Numbered from the stretch's first letter, positions 13,548-26,252 are shown. The stretch: 64,000 bases of DNA from Nilaparvata lugens (GCF_014356525.2 NC_052505.1:55587014-55651013), one strand, 5' to 3'. The notes: a model not told the origin generated them from the sequence alone. Translations and numbers: made by a program.

Positions 13548-14110
13548 TCATGGCCTTGAGAGAGCCAGTTGCACTGTCTGTTAATTCATAATCTGGACTA
13601 AATACCACGAGAACCGATGACAAATCCCTTCTATTAAAAAAAAACCCCTGCTCTGATTAATTCTCATGAAATTCAATCCTGATTGAAATTGAACAAGCTT
13701 TTGTGCTACTGGGCCTGATATTTTCATGTTTCAATATCAGCTAAGAACTGAATCGAAATAAAACATAATATTCCATCAGCTGCTCCTATTTCCTTTCACG
13801 ATGTCATTACATGACACAAGACAAACCTATTGATATTGATAGATCACAATACTAAAGTTGTCAATACTATTATATTGAGAGAGCAATTTCTGTATATGGC
13901 CTTGAGAGAGCCAGTTGTCCTGTCTGTTAATTCCTAACCCGGACTAAATACCTAAATACCACGAGAACCAATCAGAAAAGCCTTCTATAAGAAAAAAAAC
14001 CCTGCTCTGATTAGTTCTGATGGAATTTAATCATGATTGAAATTGAACAGGCTTTCGAGCTACTGGACCTGATATTTTCATGTTTCAAAATCAGCTAAAA
14101 GCTATATCGA
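13548..14110 (+). repeat. Two tandem copies of a roughly 210-bp unit inside Helitron A
   Basis: Both copies begin TGGCCTTGAGAGAGCCAGTTG, contain the CTGCTCTGATTA block and end near TCAGCTGSTCCTATT, about 350 bp apart. Confidence 0.7.
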
Positions 14111-14516
14111 AAAAAAAATAATATTCTATCAGCTGGTCCTATTCCCTTTCATCCTATACTATTAAACGAGCAATTTCTGTTCATATGTTTAGATGTTCAG
14201 ATGTTTGAATGTTTAGATATTCAGATGTTTATATATTTGTATTTCACCGGATCTTGAAAACGGCTCTAACGATTCTCACGAAATCCAGAGCATAGTAGGA
14301 TTATAATATAAAAATTCGATTGCACTAAGTCTCATCCCTGGGAGAATTCGCTGAAGGACATTGAAAAGTTAATTATTATTCATCCTTGGAAAAACAGCTG
14401 ATAATAATTATTTCGTCATCTGTTGATGATGGAAGTGAGTGAGCGAGTTCATGTGTGTGGGACTGTGTCAAAATTATGACTCAGCTGTTGAACTTTTGTA
14501 ATCATTCAATCAGGTA

Positions 14517-14669
14517 CTTAGTGCCGGTTGCAAAAAAAGCCGTATTATTTTCAATCCTGATAATTCCAGTGGATCCATCTTTTTGAAATGGTCTTCTCTG
14601 ATTTGGTTTATGTGAAATCAATCAGGATTAAAATTCAACCGGATTTTGTGCAACTAGGCCTTTGTAAGG
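14517..14669. mobile_element. Palindromic MITE (AGTGCCGGTTGCA family)
   Basis: The ends AGTGCCGGTTGCA and TGTGCAACTAGGC are imperfect inverted repeats, and the interior pairs along most of its length (ATCCTGATAATTCCA versus GAAATCAATCAGGAT). A related palindrome lies at 45030-45175. Confidence 0.6.
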
Positions 14670-15247
14670 GGAATTCTTGCATTCCTCTGGGAATTAATCT
14701 CAATTTTCTGTGATAAGATTGAACATTTCTTTATGAACTATGAATGATATTATAATTTCTTATTTCGTAATAAATTTCTTATGCTTTTGTACTCCACAGC
14801 TAAGCTCGGTCCTCGATATTGATGTCATTACATGACACACGACAGACCTATTGATATTTATATCAATGAATCACAAGTAAATACTCAAGTTCTCAATTTA
14901 GATAGGAATTAAATTAAGTTACATGTTAATTTACATTCAAATTTTCAGCCCTAAGCTTTTGGTTTCAAGCTAAGATTGGAGAAAGAAATCATATAATGGT
15001 ATAGTCAATGATCAAAGTGGTTGAATAAACTCTATTCAGAATAATTGAAATTAACATTAAAATGTCCACTTAAAAATTCCCACTTAAATATTTATGATAG
15101 TCAAGTTTAGGACATGAGAAATCAGCCACATTAAATGTTAGACTAATTATTATGAATGGACTCTTATACATAAATGGACTTCCATGGAAGAAAGAATCAG
15201 TGGATTGGCTGATTTTACACTTTTGAATAAGTGTAAAGAAGAGTAAA

Positions 15248-15445
15248 GCTGCGTTTACACCAAAGTTATTAACAAAATATGAACATTTGATGAACATATG
15301 TGTTAGTCAAGTTCCGTTCAATCTAATAGAATCCATAAGGATTAAGCCATCAACGTTTTGCCAATAACTACTCCGCGTTTAGAGAAAGATTCATTTTCAG
15401 ATGTAGTGGATCTATGTATTTGCGCCTTCGGTGTAAACCAGCTTA
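15248..15445. mobile_element. MITE with AGCTGCGTTTACACC ends
   Basis: Begins AGCTGCGTTTACACCAAAG and ends GGTGTAAACCAGCT, an inverted pair. The equivalent insert is at 42301-42461 in Helitron B, and the same ends mark the large inverted arms at 31216 and 36043. Confidence 0.6.
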
Positions 15446-16474
15446 AGCTATAGGCTATGCCAGAAATTCCAGAGTAAGCAAGAGATCCACCAATGGAGTC
15501 AATTGGAGTCAACCAATCCCAAATAGACTTGATTTGGAGTTCTATTTTCAATTGCATCAAGCAAAAGCAAAAATGACATGATCACTGCTAATTTGATAAC
15601 TGTCAACGAGAAATATTAATTGCCAATGGATAAAGTCGAGGTCGACTCTTAATCCCCGCTCAATATTCCACATAATTCGCTGCAATTAGTCTACTATTCT
15701 ACAGAGCACTCCCAACATATCAATTAATAATTCAAATGATTAGACTCAATAATCTTCATGCCAAGCTGTGGCTTAATTCCTTTATTTATTACCGATGGAG
15801 GGCAGATCATAAGATGCTCCTAGCAAATAGTAGGTCCGTGATACAAACATTTGAGCTGTGTCTCATCTCTGAGATAACTTGAGAGGAAAAATTGATCATC
15901 CAAGTGGCAGCTTATTGAAACAGAAATTTTCATCGTTTGTTGAGAACTAAAGAGAGGAAGAGAGAAAATTAACAGCTGTGGTTATAACATTTTAGCAATA
16001 TAATTTGAAAAGATTGCATGATTCAATAAAAATATTCCCTGATGTCAAGATGAGTGCATAAGAGCAACTGGGTGACACCATAAGGCATTGCTAACTTTTA
16101 ATAGCTTTTCAAAATACTCAGTTGAATGTATATTTCAACAGAGTTGAATGTGTTGTTCAAACTGAGTTGATAGCAGCGCAACTAATCATCACACTTACTG
16201 ACAACGATTATAGAAATGTATTTGAATGAAGCTTGAAACGGTCCTATATACAATAACATTTTCATCGTGGGAGAGCACCTTTTCGGATACAAAATTCTAT
16301 GACAGTGACGAGACTATATTAATTCATTATTCAAGTTATATCCAGCAAGCAATTTTTGTTTGTATGATGGACTCAAAAACGATTATAACGGCTTTGGTAG
16401 AATTTAGGATATGAATATTTTACAAAAATAATCTGATTATTAAATTCCCGTAGCGAAGCATGGGACCCTGCTAG

Positions 16475-16643
16475 TCAATTAATGAAAATAACGAGCGAAG
16501 CTCGGTGCCCCGATATTAGATTCTTAATTAACAAAGGATGGTTACAGGCCTATTTCCAATTCTTCAAAATTTTATCACCGTACGTCAAGTTTTCAGTTTG
16601 ACAAGTATAAAATAGATCCTTGCAGAGCACGGGTTTCTGCTAG
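16475..16643 (+). mobile_element. Short Helitron-like segment abutting copy A
   Basis: Starts TCAATTAATG and ends GCACGGGTTTCTGCTAG followed by T. It carries GAGCGAAGCTC. Its 3' 80 bp match the inverse of the Helitron end at 5891-5970. Tandem head-to-tail Helitrons are one reading; a second truncated copy is the other. Confidence 0.5.
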
Positions 16644-16661
16644 TAATAATCTTATATATTC

Positions 16662-17456
16662 ATGATAATAATCGATTATATAATTATAGAGAACTGCAAC
16701 AATACAGTCAGGAAAATGGAAGTCGTTGAAAATTTTAAGTATGACTCGGATCACAGGCTACTGATGAGTGAAATGCTTCTACACAAGAGAAAAATCCGCA
16801 TGAAGCAAAAACGATTGAAAATAAATCAGATGAATGTTGAAAATTTTGTGAAAAATTTGGAAGAAATAATAGGGAGAACAAAAATATTGGTAACTAGTAG
16901 CATGGAAGTGGCATACAATATCCTCAAACAGTCCATACACACAGCTTCTGTCAAAGGGAGAACAACAAAGAAACGGAAGAAGGAGAAGTAATAGGATTTC
17001 AGCTGAAACAAGAGATTTTATCGAAGAGCGTGAAAGATTGAATGGAATTGTGAATAAAACTAAAGATCAAAAGGACGAGCATTGACGACTTGGAAAAGAA
17101 GTAAGGAAAAGAATAAGGAAGGAGATGGAAGAATATGGAGAAAACTTCATCAATGCAATTATGTCAACAACAGGATCGACTAAGAAATTAAATAGCACAA
17201 AGCACAAATGAAAGAAAATGGATCCCAAAACTGAAAATGGGAGGAAGAGTAACAACTACTAGGTGGCTGATACTGGGAGAAATTTACAAATTTTATAAAG
17301 AGCTATACAAAATGATAAATGCCAATGACGGATGGGAAATGGAGGATAACCAGCATGTCGAGACCTGTGAGCCCGAAATCCTAGGAGAATAAATAAGAAA
17401 TGTTATCAACAATCTGAAAAAAGAGAAATCTCTAGGATAAAAAGAGAATATAATAT
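16662..17456 (+). pseudogene. Non-LTR retrotransposon fragment (5' portion, interrupted)
   Basis: The ORF 16662-16991 contains the SDHRLL endonuclease (EEP) C-terminal motif followed by a Lys-rich linker. Later frames up to 17456 include an NNLKKEKSLG-like block just before RT. The element resumes at 19437 on the far side of an inserted LTR. Frameshifts and stops make it inactive. RTE/CR1-like affinity is tentative. Confidence 0.65.
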
Positions 17457-19432
17457 TGTCACGTTATTTTTTATAATTAAATAACGATTAGCCTCCTGCT
17501 TGGCATCAATCGGTAGAACATGAAAATATTTTAATAATTATGTAAATCAGGTCGTGGTTTTTAATAGGATACAGTCTCATGAAAATCTTTATAGGCCCAG
17601 ATATGAGCTTACACAATAATACTGATAATTTAAAAAAAATATATATATATATAAAACTTATCCTATGGTATTGAGGAATGAAAATAAATCATACACCATG
17701 AACAATTTGATACATATATTAACAAATATCTCAAAAAATAAATCAGAGCAAAAATATATAGAGCGACAGAAATATATAATATAAGACAAAACAATAATCG
17801 AAATCAATAAAATATCACAGGCTAATACTATTCTTTAAGTTCTATAGCACGAAACGCTACCATGTGCTTTCATTTTATGATCATATGCATCTATTTGCAT
17901 GTAACTTCGATATCAGCTTGCTAATACTTGTCGACTTGGACAATTCTATTTCTAATAAATTTTTAAATCAGCATGATAAATTGACAAACTGGTAATCCAA
18001 ATATATATATTAAATTCTATAGTTTCTAATAGATTTCTTTGTAATAAATATATTTTTTATCTCAGGGTGCGAGATTCGGCACCTGAAGGAATAAATAGAG
18101 CAATTCATCTAGTGAATCAGAGCTACATTAAATTATCGCAAATTATATTGTTGAAATTAATGATCATATAAATAATGTATTAAAAGCCTAGATCTTAGTC
18201 TTCTTTGGTTGCTGGATCATTTTATACATGGATTGATTCGTTATTATCCAATAAAATACCTTTTATACTATATTTACTTGCACAAGTATTTTTACCAAAT
18301 TCTTAATTTATAAAAAACCCTTTCGAAGAGCTAGCTTTGATTCTTATTCAATTTCGAAGCACTGAGGGCGCCCTATCACTATTTCAATATTTTTCACTCA
18401 CGTGACGGAATTTTCTATGAGCTGCTGATGTCGATCCAACTCCTGGTGGTCCTGGATTATTGTAACCGGAGTCGTCTCTTCCAAGGGTTAATAAAATTAT
18501 TCAAAGATGACTTTTGCTTTACATTAGCATCACGAAGTCTTATGAGAAAATTAAGTAATTCAATTTAACTTTAAATTATTACAAGGTACAGTAAGGTATT
18601 GCACTCTATAATTTTTTGGTGACCTCTCATGGTGGTAGTTGGCAGGCGAGTGGGGTTCTCGTTTCTCATTCTTACAATTTTCATTTCCGATTTCTAAATT
18701 TACATAAAATTTGGATATTCTGTTCCTCCGCCATTCAAGGCTCAAATAGACCGTACCAAAATATTAAATTATTACTTGTGTTACATCTTTAATAATTTCT
18801 TTGCCTTCGGGCCGTATACAAAATATAAACTATACAACAATAATTTACAAATTCTTATCATTTGTGGAAATATATACAAATATATTTGAACCGGCTCAAT
18901 ATTGCCACCTATCAATTGCCACTATTTGATTGGTGCATGCAAATTATTACAGTATTCATGCGCCTAGTAACCTCCTTCTTCCTTAATACATTTGATTATT
19001 TTTGTTGGGGTTTTTAAATATGCTTTCTACACGCAAAGTAATTTTTTACAGATTATTAGTTGTTTCGTATATTACAATAATTAGCCACGTGAGACGTTTA
19101 GTTCCTCAAGTTGCATACTGTTTCACCACAATAAATCTCTGCCAAGGTGTTTGGTCAGATTCTACGTTGTGTGACTCAGTTGATCGTTAGGTCACCGATC
19201 AGTAAATGTTTTATGCCTAACCTCAAATTTCCAATATTCTATATAATATTAAATAATAGCAAAAAATTATTTCCATTCCTCTTCGGCTGTTGTACAATTT
19301 AGCCAGGATGTCTGATATTATCTTATCTTTAACGTTATCATCTTTGGCGATATTAGCCTATTATTTCACTTAGATCTATAAATCTTTCAACTAGGGATTT
19401 CTATTTATCCATTCTGATTTTTGAATGTTACA
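17457..19432 (-). mobile_element. Solo LTR, family 1 copy A (4-bp TSD ATAT)
   Basis: A 1976-bp block running TGTCACG...TGTTACA on the plus strand, flanked by ATAT at 17453-17456 and 19433-19436. It aligns along its length with 42833-44814 and, inverted, with 37790-40124. TG...CA termini plus a 4-bp duplication and no internal coding region fit a solo LTR of a Ty3-type element. The minus orientation (TGTAACA start, AACGTGACA end) is inferred from the polarity of the LTR next to a polypurine tract at 33940. It splits a LINE. Confidence 0.75.
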
Positions 19433-19436
19433 ATAT

Positions 19437-19690
19437 TCAATAGAATATTGAGAGACAAAGTGATACCAGGAGATTGGAAAACAAGTAGAGTGATTATACT
19501 CTTCAAGAAGGAATGAAGATTTGATATAAAAAATTATAGGCCCATCACTCTATCATCAGTTCTTTATAAAGTATTCGCCTGGATTATTCAAAATAGGATC
19601 ATGCATACAGTACATGAAAATCATCCACCTGCACAAGCAGGATTCAGGCCAGGATACTCAACCATAGACACTCGCAAGCAGCGAATCAAC
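19437..19690 (+). pseudogene. Non-LTR retrotransposon fragment (RT N-terminal part, resumed)
   Basis: In one frame with two breaks it reads VIPGDWKTSRVI, then NYRPITLSSVLYKVF and QAGFRPGYSTID, all classic LINE RT blocks. The order is correct relative to the fragment ending at 17456, so the LTR inserted into one element. Confidence 0.8.
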
Positions 19691-19696
19691 TCATTC

Positions 19697-19885
19697 AAAC
19701 ATTTAAACATTAAAACATTCAAACACTTAAACATTTAAACATTTAAACATTTAAACATTTAAACATTTAAACATTTAAACATTTAAACATTTACACATCT
19801 AAACATTAAAACTTTTAAACATTTGAACTTTTGAACATTTAAACATTTAAGCATTTAAACATCTATACATCTAAACATTTAACCT
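19697..19885 (+). repeat. (AACATTTAA)n minisatellite
   Basis: Roughly twenty copies of an 8-10-bp ACATTTAA(A) unit, becoming degenerate at both ends. Confidence 0.9.
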
Positions 19886-20424
19886 GAGCATCCTTTCTTA
19901 TGAACTTATGTCATTGTGCGAAATATCAATGTGAAGACTATGTCATTGTGCGAAGAAGAAGTTGATGATGATGGTTGAAGCTGAAAATTAGGTGTTTTTC
20001 ACAATACAAAGAGCATTGTTGTCAGGTGTACCTGGAAATCTATATGAGATCTACCTGATCTCTGATTGTAGAGCACAAAAATGCGCCTAGAGGAATTTTG
20101 AATTATACATCTGAATAGTAACAGTCGGAAGCTATTGTTGATCAAAATCTAAAATTCATCGAAAATTGATTTTCTCTTCAAATTTCACTCATTTTTGGAA
20201 AATCATAACTCAGTATTCATTAGGGATAGAGAGATCCTAATGATCTCATTTTATTCAGAATTTCATATTCTAGAAAAAAGACAAGAGCAAATTTTTCTGT
20301 TCGATTTCAAGATCTGGCAGAATAAGCTGAAAGCTGGAAAATGAGCCGAAAATACGAGGTTTTTGGGCCACTCTGTATCTAGCACAAGGAAATTTTGCAT
20401 GAAGAAATTGGTTCTGGACATCTC
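19886..20424. other. Dispersed non-coding repeat DNA
   Basis: No coding signal. The sequence abuts the truncated integrase end of the Ty3 element, so that element's 3' LTR is not in the window. Confidence 0.4.
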
Positions 20425-20866
20425 TTATGTACCCAAATAATATATTGAAAAATCAGAACTACAATATAAATTGCTTGCACCAATGTATATAGTGACTGGA
20501 CTATAAGCATAGTCCAGTATATATATAATACTAAAAGTATTATTAGCATCAGCTTGTCTACAAGGTTCAGCCAAAATGTAGCGAGTTGTCAAGTCTATCA
20601 CAGCTAGAATGTATGAAAAGCCCATTGAGCTCTCTAACGGTCCTATCAATCATGATGCTGGAGAAGGGTTGTACAGGGCAATTTATAGGAGATAAAAATC
20701 CTTGTGGTTTTGTATTAGGAGATTTTCTCTCTTGGCAGTTTTTACATGATTTATCGTAGTTTACTACACTGTCATACATGTTTTCCCAATAGTATCTCGA
20801 TGATATTTTCTCGTAAGTTTTGTAAATGCCTGGATGACCACCAGTCAAAGGGTCATCGTGAAACAT
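20425..20866 (-). pseudogene. Ty3 integrase N-terminal zinc domain and start of the catalytic core
   Basis: The N-terminal part reads HDDPLTGGHPGIYKTYEKI with the downstream CKNCQERK, forming the HHCC zinc-binding domain. The core starts with the ISSRYYWENM and VIDLTTRY blocks. The catalytic DDE triad cannot be completed before homology is lost. A frame change lies at about 20640. Confidence 0.8.
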
Positions 20867-21390
20867 TTATAGTAACTTTTTGATTAGGGATCAAAGTATA
20901 ACAAGTTTTAATTCATTATGATGCCCATAGAATTTTTTTAGATAAACAATTCCTTTCTGAATGGCATATTTTTTTGATTTTCGAGCTATGATTCTATCGC
21001 TAAGGTCAGGATTTTCTATCGCATCATATATCTCTTATGCTTCCATCGTTCTTTTGCAATGATTTAATGTTAGGCTCTTGTAAATGAAAAATATTTAAAT
21101 TCTCATCATTTGTCAGATCACTTATATCTCTTTGAAGAGGATATCTACTCAGAGCGTCCGGGACATGCATTTGAGCTCCTGGTTAATATTTCAAATCAAA
21201 TGTGAACTCTATTCATTTCATTAGTAATTTACTCCTTCTAGTACTGGGATTTTCCCATGTTTTATAATATTGAAGACTAGCATGGTCTGTGTAGATCGTG
21301 GATAATCGTCCTATCAAATGATATTGTCTGAAATAATTAATGCAATACACGATTGATAGTAACTCAATTTCTCCAACTGCCCAATTTTTC

Positions 21391-21813
21391 CTAATTTTTA
21401 GTTAGTTCTCTAAAAACAAAAGCTATCGGATGTAATTTTCCTTCATTATCTGGCTGCGAAATCGCACCTCCGATCCCCACTCGTGAAGCATCGCAATGTA
21501 ATACCACCTCCTTATCATTACAAAAGTGCTGAAGTACAGGTTGTGACAAAAGTTTGCTCTTTATTTCCGCGAACGCTTTCTGCTGATCTTCTTCCCATGT
21601 TATTGATGCTTTAATCTCATTATTTTTCGATATCAGTTTTGTCAATGGTTTTGCAATAGTGGCATAGTTATGAATGAATTTTCTATAGAAACCACTGTGA
21701 CCTAAGAATGCTCTTATATATTTTACAGTTTTTGGAATAGGATACTGTTCAATAGCTTCTAAGTTTTCAGATGTTGGCTGTATTCCCTCTTTCGAAACGT
21801 TATGACCAATCAC
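21391..21813 (-). pseudogene. Ty3 RT thumb/connection and RNase H start
   Basis: Contains IRAFLGHSGFYRKFIHNYA, the connection-domain signature of Ty3 elements, then ITWEEDQQKAFAEIKSKL and VLHCDASRVGIGG, where the Asp of HCDAS is the first RNase H catalytic residue. The frame is lost after ELTKN. Confidence 0.85.
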
Positions 21814-22642
21814 TTTGATTTTTCAATAGAAGAAATGACATTTAGCTGGATTCAACTTCAAGCCTACGTCTTGTAACCTCTCAAATGTTTTTTTTTTTCA
21901 AGCTGTTGATATTGTTTATCAAATGATTCTTCATAACTTATGATATCATCTAAGTAGATCAAAACTCCTCTGTACAATAAATCATTGAACAGTTGATGAT
22001 TGCACGTTGATATGCATTTGGGGATGATCTAAGGCCAAAAGGCAGTCTTGTAAATGTATATAAACCTTTATGAGTTGCAAAGGCTACATATCTCCTGCAA
22101 TCTTCGTGTAGTGGTTGTTGGAAAAATGTTTGCTCGATGTCAAGGGTGGAAAAGAACTCAGAGTTTTCAAGAGAATCAAAAATTGTTTGAATGAGGGGTA
22201 GAGGATACTTATCAGGTAGTATTTTCTCATTCACAGATTCGTAATCTACGACTAATCTAAATCCACCATCTTTTTTTGTGACTAGGAATGAGGGAGATGA
22301 ATAGTGGCTTTGCGTTTCAACAACGATACCAGCTTTTATCAATACTTCGATTTGTCTATCAATTTCCGCTCTCTGTGCAACAGGTAATCTGTAAGGTGAC
22401 TTAGCAATGGGCGTGTAATCTGTTAATTTGAATTTGTATTCCGTTAATCTTGTCTCTTCAAAATAAATTTCGCTAGTTGAAAAAAGATGTTTGTATTTGC
22501 TGATGAGCTGTTTTGCTTTTAATTCTTGTTCTGACGTGAGGTCTCTATTAATGTCTATCATTCCAGAACCTCCATCATCAAATAAGACAGAATCAACAGA
22601 TAATAAAGTTTCGTCCTGGTCACTCACTTCTCCCTTCGACAA
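21814..22642 (-). pseudogene. Ty3 reverse transcriptase
   Basis: The intact stretch 22642-21959 covers YRLPVAQRAEIDRQI, GFRLVVDYESVNEK, FSTLDIEQTFFQQPL and TRLPFGLRSSPNAYQ. The catalytic YLDD lies at about 21945 in a neighbouring frame, followed by the DVGLKLNPAKCHFF block. The upstream end is set by the LINE insertion at about 22645. Confidence 0.9.
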
Positions 22643-22644
22643 AG

Positions 22645-24277
22645 CAAATCAAATCAAATTATTTTTATTGCATGAAAAATGACAAACAATGGTGTACACT
22701 TCACAAATTTGTAATGATTCTATTACTTAACTAATCTTAGACACTAACAACTAGAGTAGATATTAGACAATATTGACAAAATTAAAATACAGTCATACAC
22801 AAATTGTGAAGAAAAAAAGAAATATCATGCTTCTCCTCCACGAAGGCTGTAGCCTGTGTGTGGAAAGGAGTCTGGTTTTTATAAGAAAAGTATAATAATT
22901 TGTAGCATAAGGTAAGGATAGTTTTTATAGATGAATAAAATATTGTAATATCTGGTAAGTTACCTGCGGTATTGTACTAGAGTAGTTAAGCTACTCTATT
23001 TTTAGAGAAAAAATATATAAGTAGATGAATAATTGCTTTAAAAAAACAAATAATTCAATTGAATAACAAATTGGTACATACATGCAGTAAATAAACTAGA
23101 GTAGTATAAATTTATGTTTAGATAAATTTAAAAAAAATATTACCAAATGAAGAATAGCCTGAAAAAGTTGCCCCAATCATTCTAGATGAAATATGATATT
23201 CAAAGAGAATAATATGATAAATAGTTGAAGTAGAAATCAGTTAATAAACATATTCAGTCAAAACATTGGAACAACACATTGAAAATTATTGAAAAATGTT
23301 GATATCAATATAACTAGGAACATACAGCTGGATCACGAGTTTAATATAATTATTATTGATAGCTGGAATGGATCATGAGCTCTATATTTTCCCTTCCTAT
23401 CTCTCTCAACCATATTTTAATGTATTTTTTGTACATATAGGGTGTACAGTTATGAACATTACGGAGGATGGTTGGCATGTTTCTGTATAAAATATGTGCA
23501 ATGTAATGGGTGTTTGTTGTTGAATGAGTTTTTATAAGTCTCGGAATTTCAATGCCTAATGAGTATGCTGAGCGTGTTGTGCGATTATGAGTTATTTTTT
23601 TGAACATATTGTTACTGTTTAAGCGAATGTAAATAAGTAAACACTTGACATACAATTGTCGAATATCTAGAACATTGAACTCATCATATATTTCATTTGA
23701 TGGCGTTCGAATGGGTTTATTCAGAGCTGTTTTAATAATTCGTTTCTGTGTAATGAGTAGAGGATTGAGTATGGATTTGTACGCCCCTCCATAGGCTAAA
23801 ATTCCGGCAGTTATCACAGATTGGACGTAGGCAAAATAAACTTTTCTCAAATCATCTATTGTTAGGAATTGGCGTAGGTTTAGGAATATGTAAATAGATC
23901 TCCGGATTTTGTTTTTCAAGTGGTTTATGTGGTCTGACCATTTTAATTTATCGTCAACTATAATGCCCAAATATTTATATGAACTGACTCGCTCAATGGA
24001 CTCGCAGCGGCAATGAATATTGTTAGGGTTTAAACAAGAATGTAAAGTTATTGAGTCAATGGGAGGATCCTGACTTTTTCGCAGAGAAACTTCAATGAAT
24101 TTGGACTTTCCTATATTGAGTGTTAATATATTTTGGTCAAACCACGCTTTCAACAGGTGTAGGTCAGTGGATGCCTTTTGATACATTTCGTCTCTATTTC
24201 TACCGGTAACATGTAGCGCTGTGTCATCAGCGAATAAGAAAAGGCTGCCAGTGAGAGGTAGTTTAGCTAGGTTATTG
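22645..24277 (-). mobile_element. 5'-truncated LINE (CR1/Jockey-like) nested in the Ty3 element
   Basis: The 3' end at about 22645 carries AATAAAAATAATTTGATTTGATTTG-type tail sequence on the minus strand. The 5' end is truncated just before the FADD block. Ty3 coding sequence resumes on both sides. Non-coding 3' UTR occupies 22660-23352. Confidence 0.75.
23353..24262 (-). pseudogene. LINE RT C-terminal half (FADD to end)
   Basis: The minus frame begins with LFLFADDTALHVTG at about 24250, the RT catalytic block. It continues through LNIGKSKFIEV and SYKYLGIIVDDKLKWSDHI (thumb) to a long C-terminal region ending at 23353. The stretch 24186-23353 is open for 277 codons and looks young. It lacks the RT N-terminus and endonuclease because of 5' truncation. 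Confidence 0.85.
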
Positions 24278-24299
24278 AAGTCTTACGTCTTACATCATT

Positions 24300-24535
24300 A
24301 TAGCAGTCTTACGTCTTGTTTTCCTGTATTGAAAATTCTTATTTCCTCGATCTCTCCAATTTCACAATCGTTTCTGTCCCAAAGCACATGCAATTTCTTG
24401 TTCTGTGTTAATGATTCATTAGGGGTGAACGAAAATACTCTATTCACTTGATTGGTCAAAATCACTTCCACATTGACATCTCTTTGGGCTGGTATTATAG
24501 TTTCGAAAGCACATTCAACTACATTTTCTGAACTA
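24300..24535 (-). pseudogene. Ty3 gag-pol linker (between protease region and RT)
   Basis: An open minus frame reads IIPAQRDVNVEVILTNQV and further to LLWD-like sequence, sitting between the two nested insertions and in line with the RT frame. It resembles the protease-to-RT spacer of Ty3 elements. No DSG/DTG protease motif is visible here. Confidence 0.55.
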
Positions 24536-24539
24536 GGTA

Positions 24540-26252
24540 GGGGAAGGTGGGGTAAGATGGGGCCATTAAGGATTTTCTTTTTTTCACAACTTTTTCAGAA
24601 TACCTAAAAAATCAAACTCTATACCAAAGTTTACAGTAGATCATTTACTATGATAAAAAATATCCCCATAAGAATATCTAACCTTTTATAAAGAATAGAG
24701 CAATTACAAAAAAGTATTACAAAAACCCCATCTTACCCCCGATATGGGGTAAGATGGGGTATCCCGTGGGGTAAGATAGTGCTCTAGTAATAATTTTTCA
24801 AAATATCCATATTGAGAGCTGGAAAGAATCCTTATTATATTAGATAAGTCAATTGAAGGAAATTTGAAAAAAAACATCATATATACAAGCTTTTTGGTAT
24901 CAAAATCTGTAAGTTATTATAATAAGTGTTGATTTGATATTTTCACAAAGTATTTTATTTACAAAGTTTGCAGATATGATTAACCTCATCATCGTCATCT
25001 TCTTCACCAGGACATGAACAGTGTGCCCATTTATGGCATTTAATGCAGGCAACCCACCCCTCATCAGATTGGAAATATAAAATATCCACAATAGAGACAG
25101 TTTGCATCTTCTTCTTCATCCTCTGTATTGCTATCTCCATCTTCTTTTTCTTTCTGTTTTATGATCCTGCGCTTTTGATTTCTGTATTCAACGTTTTTGG
25201 TCTTCTTTACATTTTCTTTTGACTTGCTGAATTAGTGATTTCTTGGCTGCTGGTTGATTTTTGTTGAGCTTCTCTTTAATTTGATCCATGAGTTCATGTT
25301 TGTATGAAGAGCTTGTTACCACAACAGTTTTACCTTTTTTATGATTTGTCTGTTGAACATTCGCTCGTCCTACATGAGGAAGAGGCAAAATTTGCTCAGG
25401 AGATATTGTGAAATTACTTTGAGAATAACTTGTTAGCCTACATTGTGGATAATGTCGTTTTCTTCAACTTCATGTACAGCTGGACCCCAATGAGAAAACC
25501 CAGGCTGTGCATCATTGTTAGCTGGAACATTTCAATAAAATTTATTTAATACAGCTGGACATTGAATAAATTAACAGTCTACTACACATTATCTTGAAAA
25601 AGTCAAGCTAGACAGAGCCGGAAGTTCAATCAGAATAGGCTAATTATAAGTTTCAATAGATGAAATACATTTTCAAAACACCACCATTTTTACGTAAATA
25701 GGATATTCATAACCATATTAGCCTAGTAATAGTAGTAGAATAAAAAGTTGCCAGTGAATTGGAAATGTCACTGCAACAAACATGCATCAAACATCAGAGA
25801 GTCTATGTCTAAACGTGTTAGTAAACTAATGGGGTAAGATGGGGTCATCCCCATCTTGCCCCAAAGTAGGTTTCCCCATCTTGCCCCATGGTATAGCTTT
25901 TAGTTGAATTTTGATAATTTTTATATTAGAAATAGTAGAACAATTACCTATATCATATTATAGTAGGTAAGGAAAGATACTATTAGGATATGTTGATAAA
26001 ATATAAAATAATTCCAACACAACTCACCTGTCACAGATTTGAAAGTGCCGAATATTATAATGTGAGTCAGCTGAACCATGCATAAGACCACTGGACATGA
26101 ACGCTTCACTCAAAAAGGTTGCGGCCTTGTTCGTAGTGTTGTCCTTCGCCTTTAAGCAAGTTATGATCTTCATCAACAGAGTACAGCACCTGACAGTAAA
26201 GAAAATAGACCTACCCCGTCCTGCCCCATTCCCCATCTTACCCCACCGTCCC
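24540..26252 (-). mobile_element. pogo/Tigger-like DNA transposon, internally deleted (TA TSD)
   Basis: Terminal inverted repeats are GGGGAAGGTGGGGTAAGATGG at the left and its counterpart TGGGACGGTGGGGTAAGATGG on the minus strand at the right. Each is preceded by TA (24538-24539 and 26253-26254), as in Tc1/mariner-type insertions. Internal sequence repeats the GGGGTAAGATGGGG motif at 24748-24775 and 25831-25888. It interrupts the Ty3 gag-pol region. Confidence 0.75.
24955..25390 (-). pseudogene. Transposase C-terminal remnant with PHD-like zinc finger
   Basis: The upstream segment (25388-25188) reads LPLPHVGRANVQQTNHKKGK, like the proline/lysine-rich tail after the DDE domain of insect pogo/Tigger transposases. 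In another frame 25140-24955 encodes a treble-clef finger: CLYC, then CIKCHKWAHCSC, then CKLC. Such PHD-like ends are common in arthropod Tigger-type proteins. The DDE catalytic core is deleted. Confidence 0.6.

Larger units (their letters stand above)
13199..16474 (+). mobile_element. Non-autonomous Helitron, copy A
   Basis: It opens A|TCTATACTTATAAAA and closes with the hairpin CCCGTAGCGAAGCATGGG, seven bases, then CTAG|T, the Helitron A/T insertion context. No RepHel ORF is present. Inside are a tandem duplication (13548-13760 versus 13895-14110), a palindromic MITE (about 14517-14669) and another MITE (about 15248-15445). Long stretches recur inverted at 41261-45245. Treating the whole span as one element is an inference from the two termini; nested 5' ends could lie inside. 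Confidence 0.6.

Noticed and set aside
16226..16414. Short ORF conserved at 41305-41511 (apparent peptide conservation)
   Set aside because: Similarity is explained by the whole Helitron being duplicated as DNA, so the peptide match is not evidence of coding.
20567..20866. Integrase as part of the virus-like element
   Set aside because: It is a Ty3 integrase in line with the gag-pol at 20-28 kb, far from and unrelated to the viral genes.
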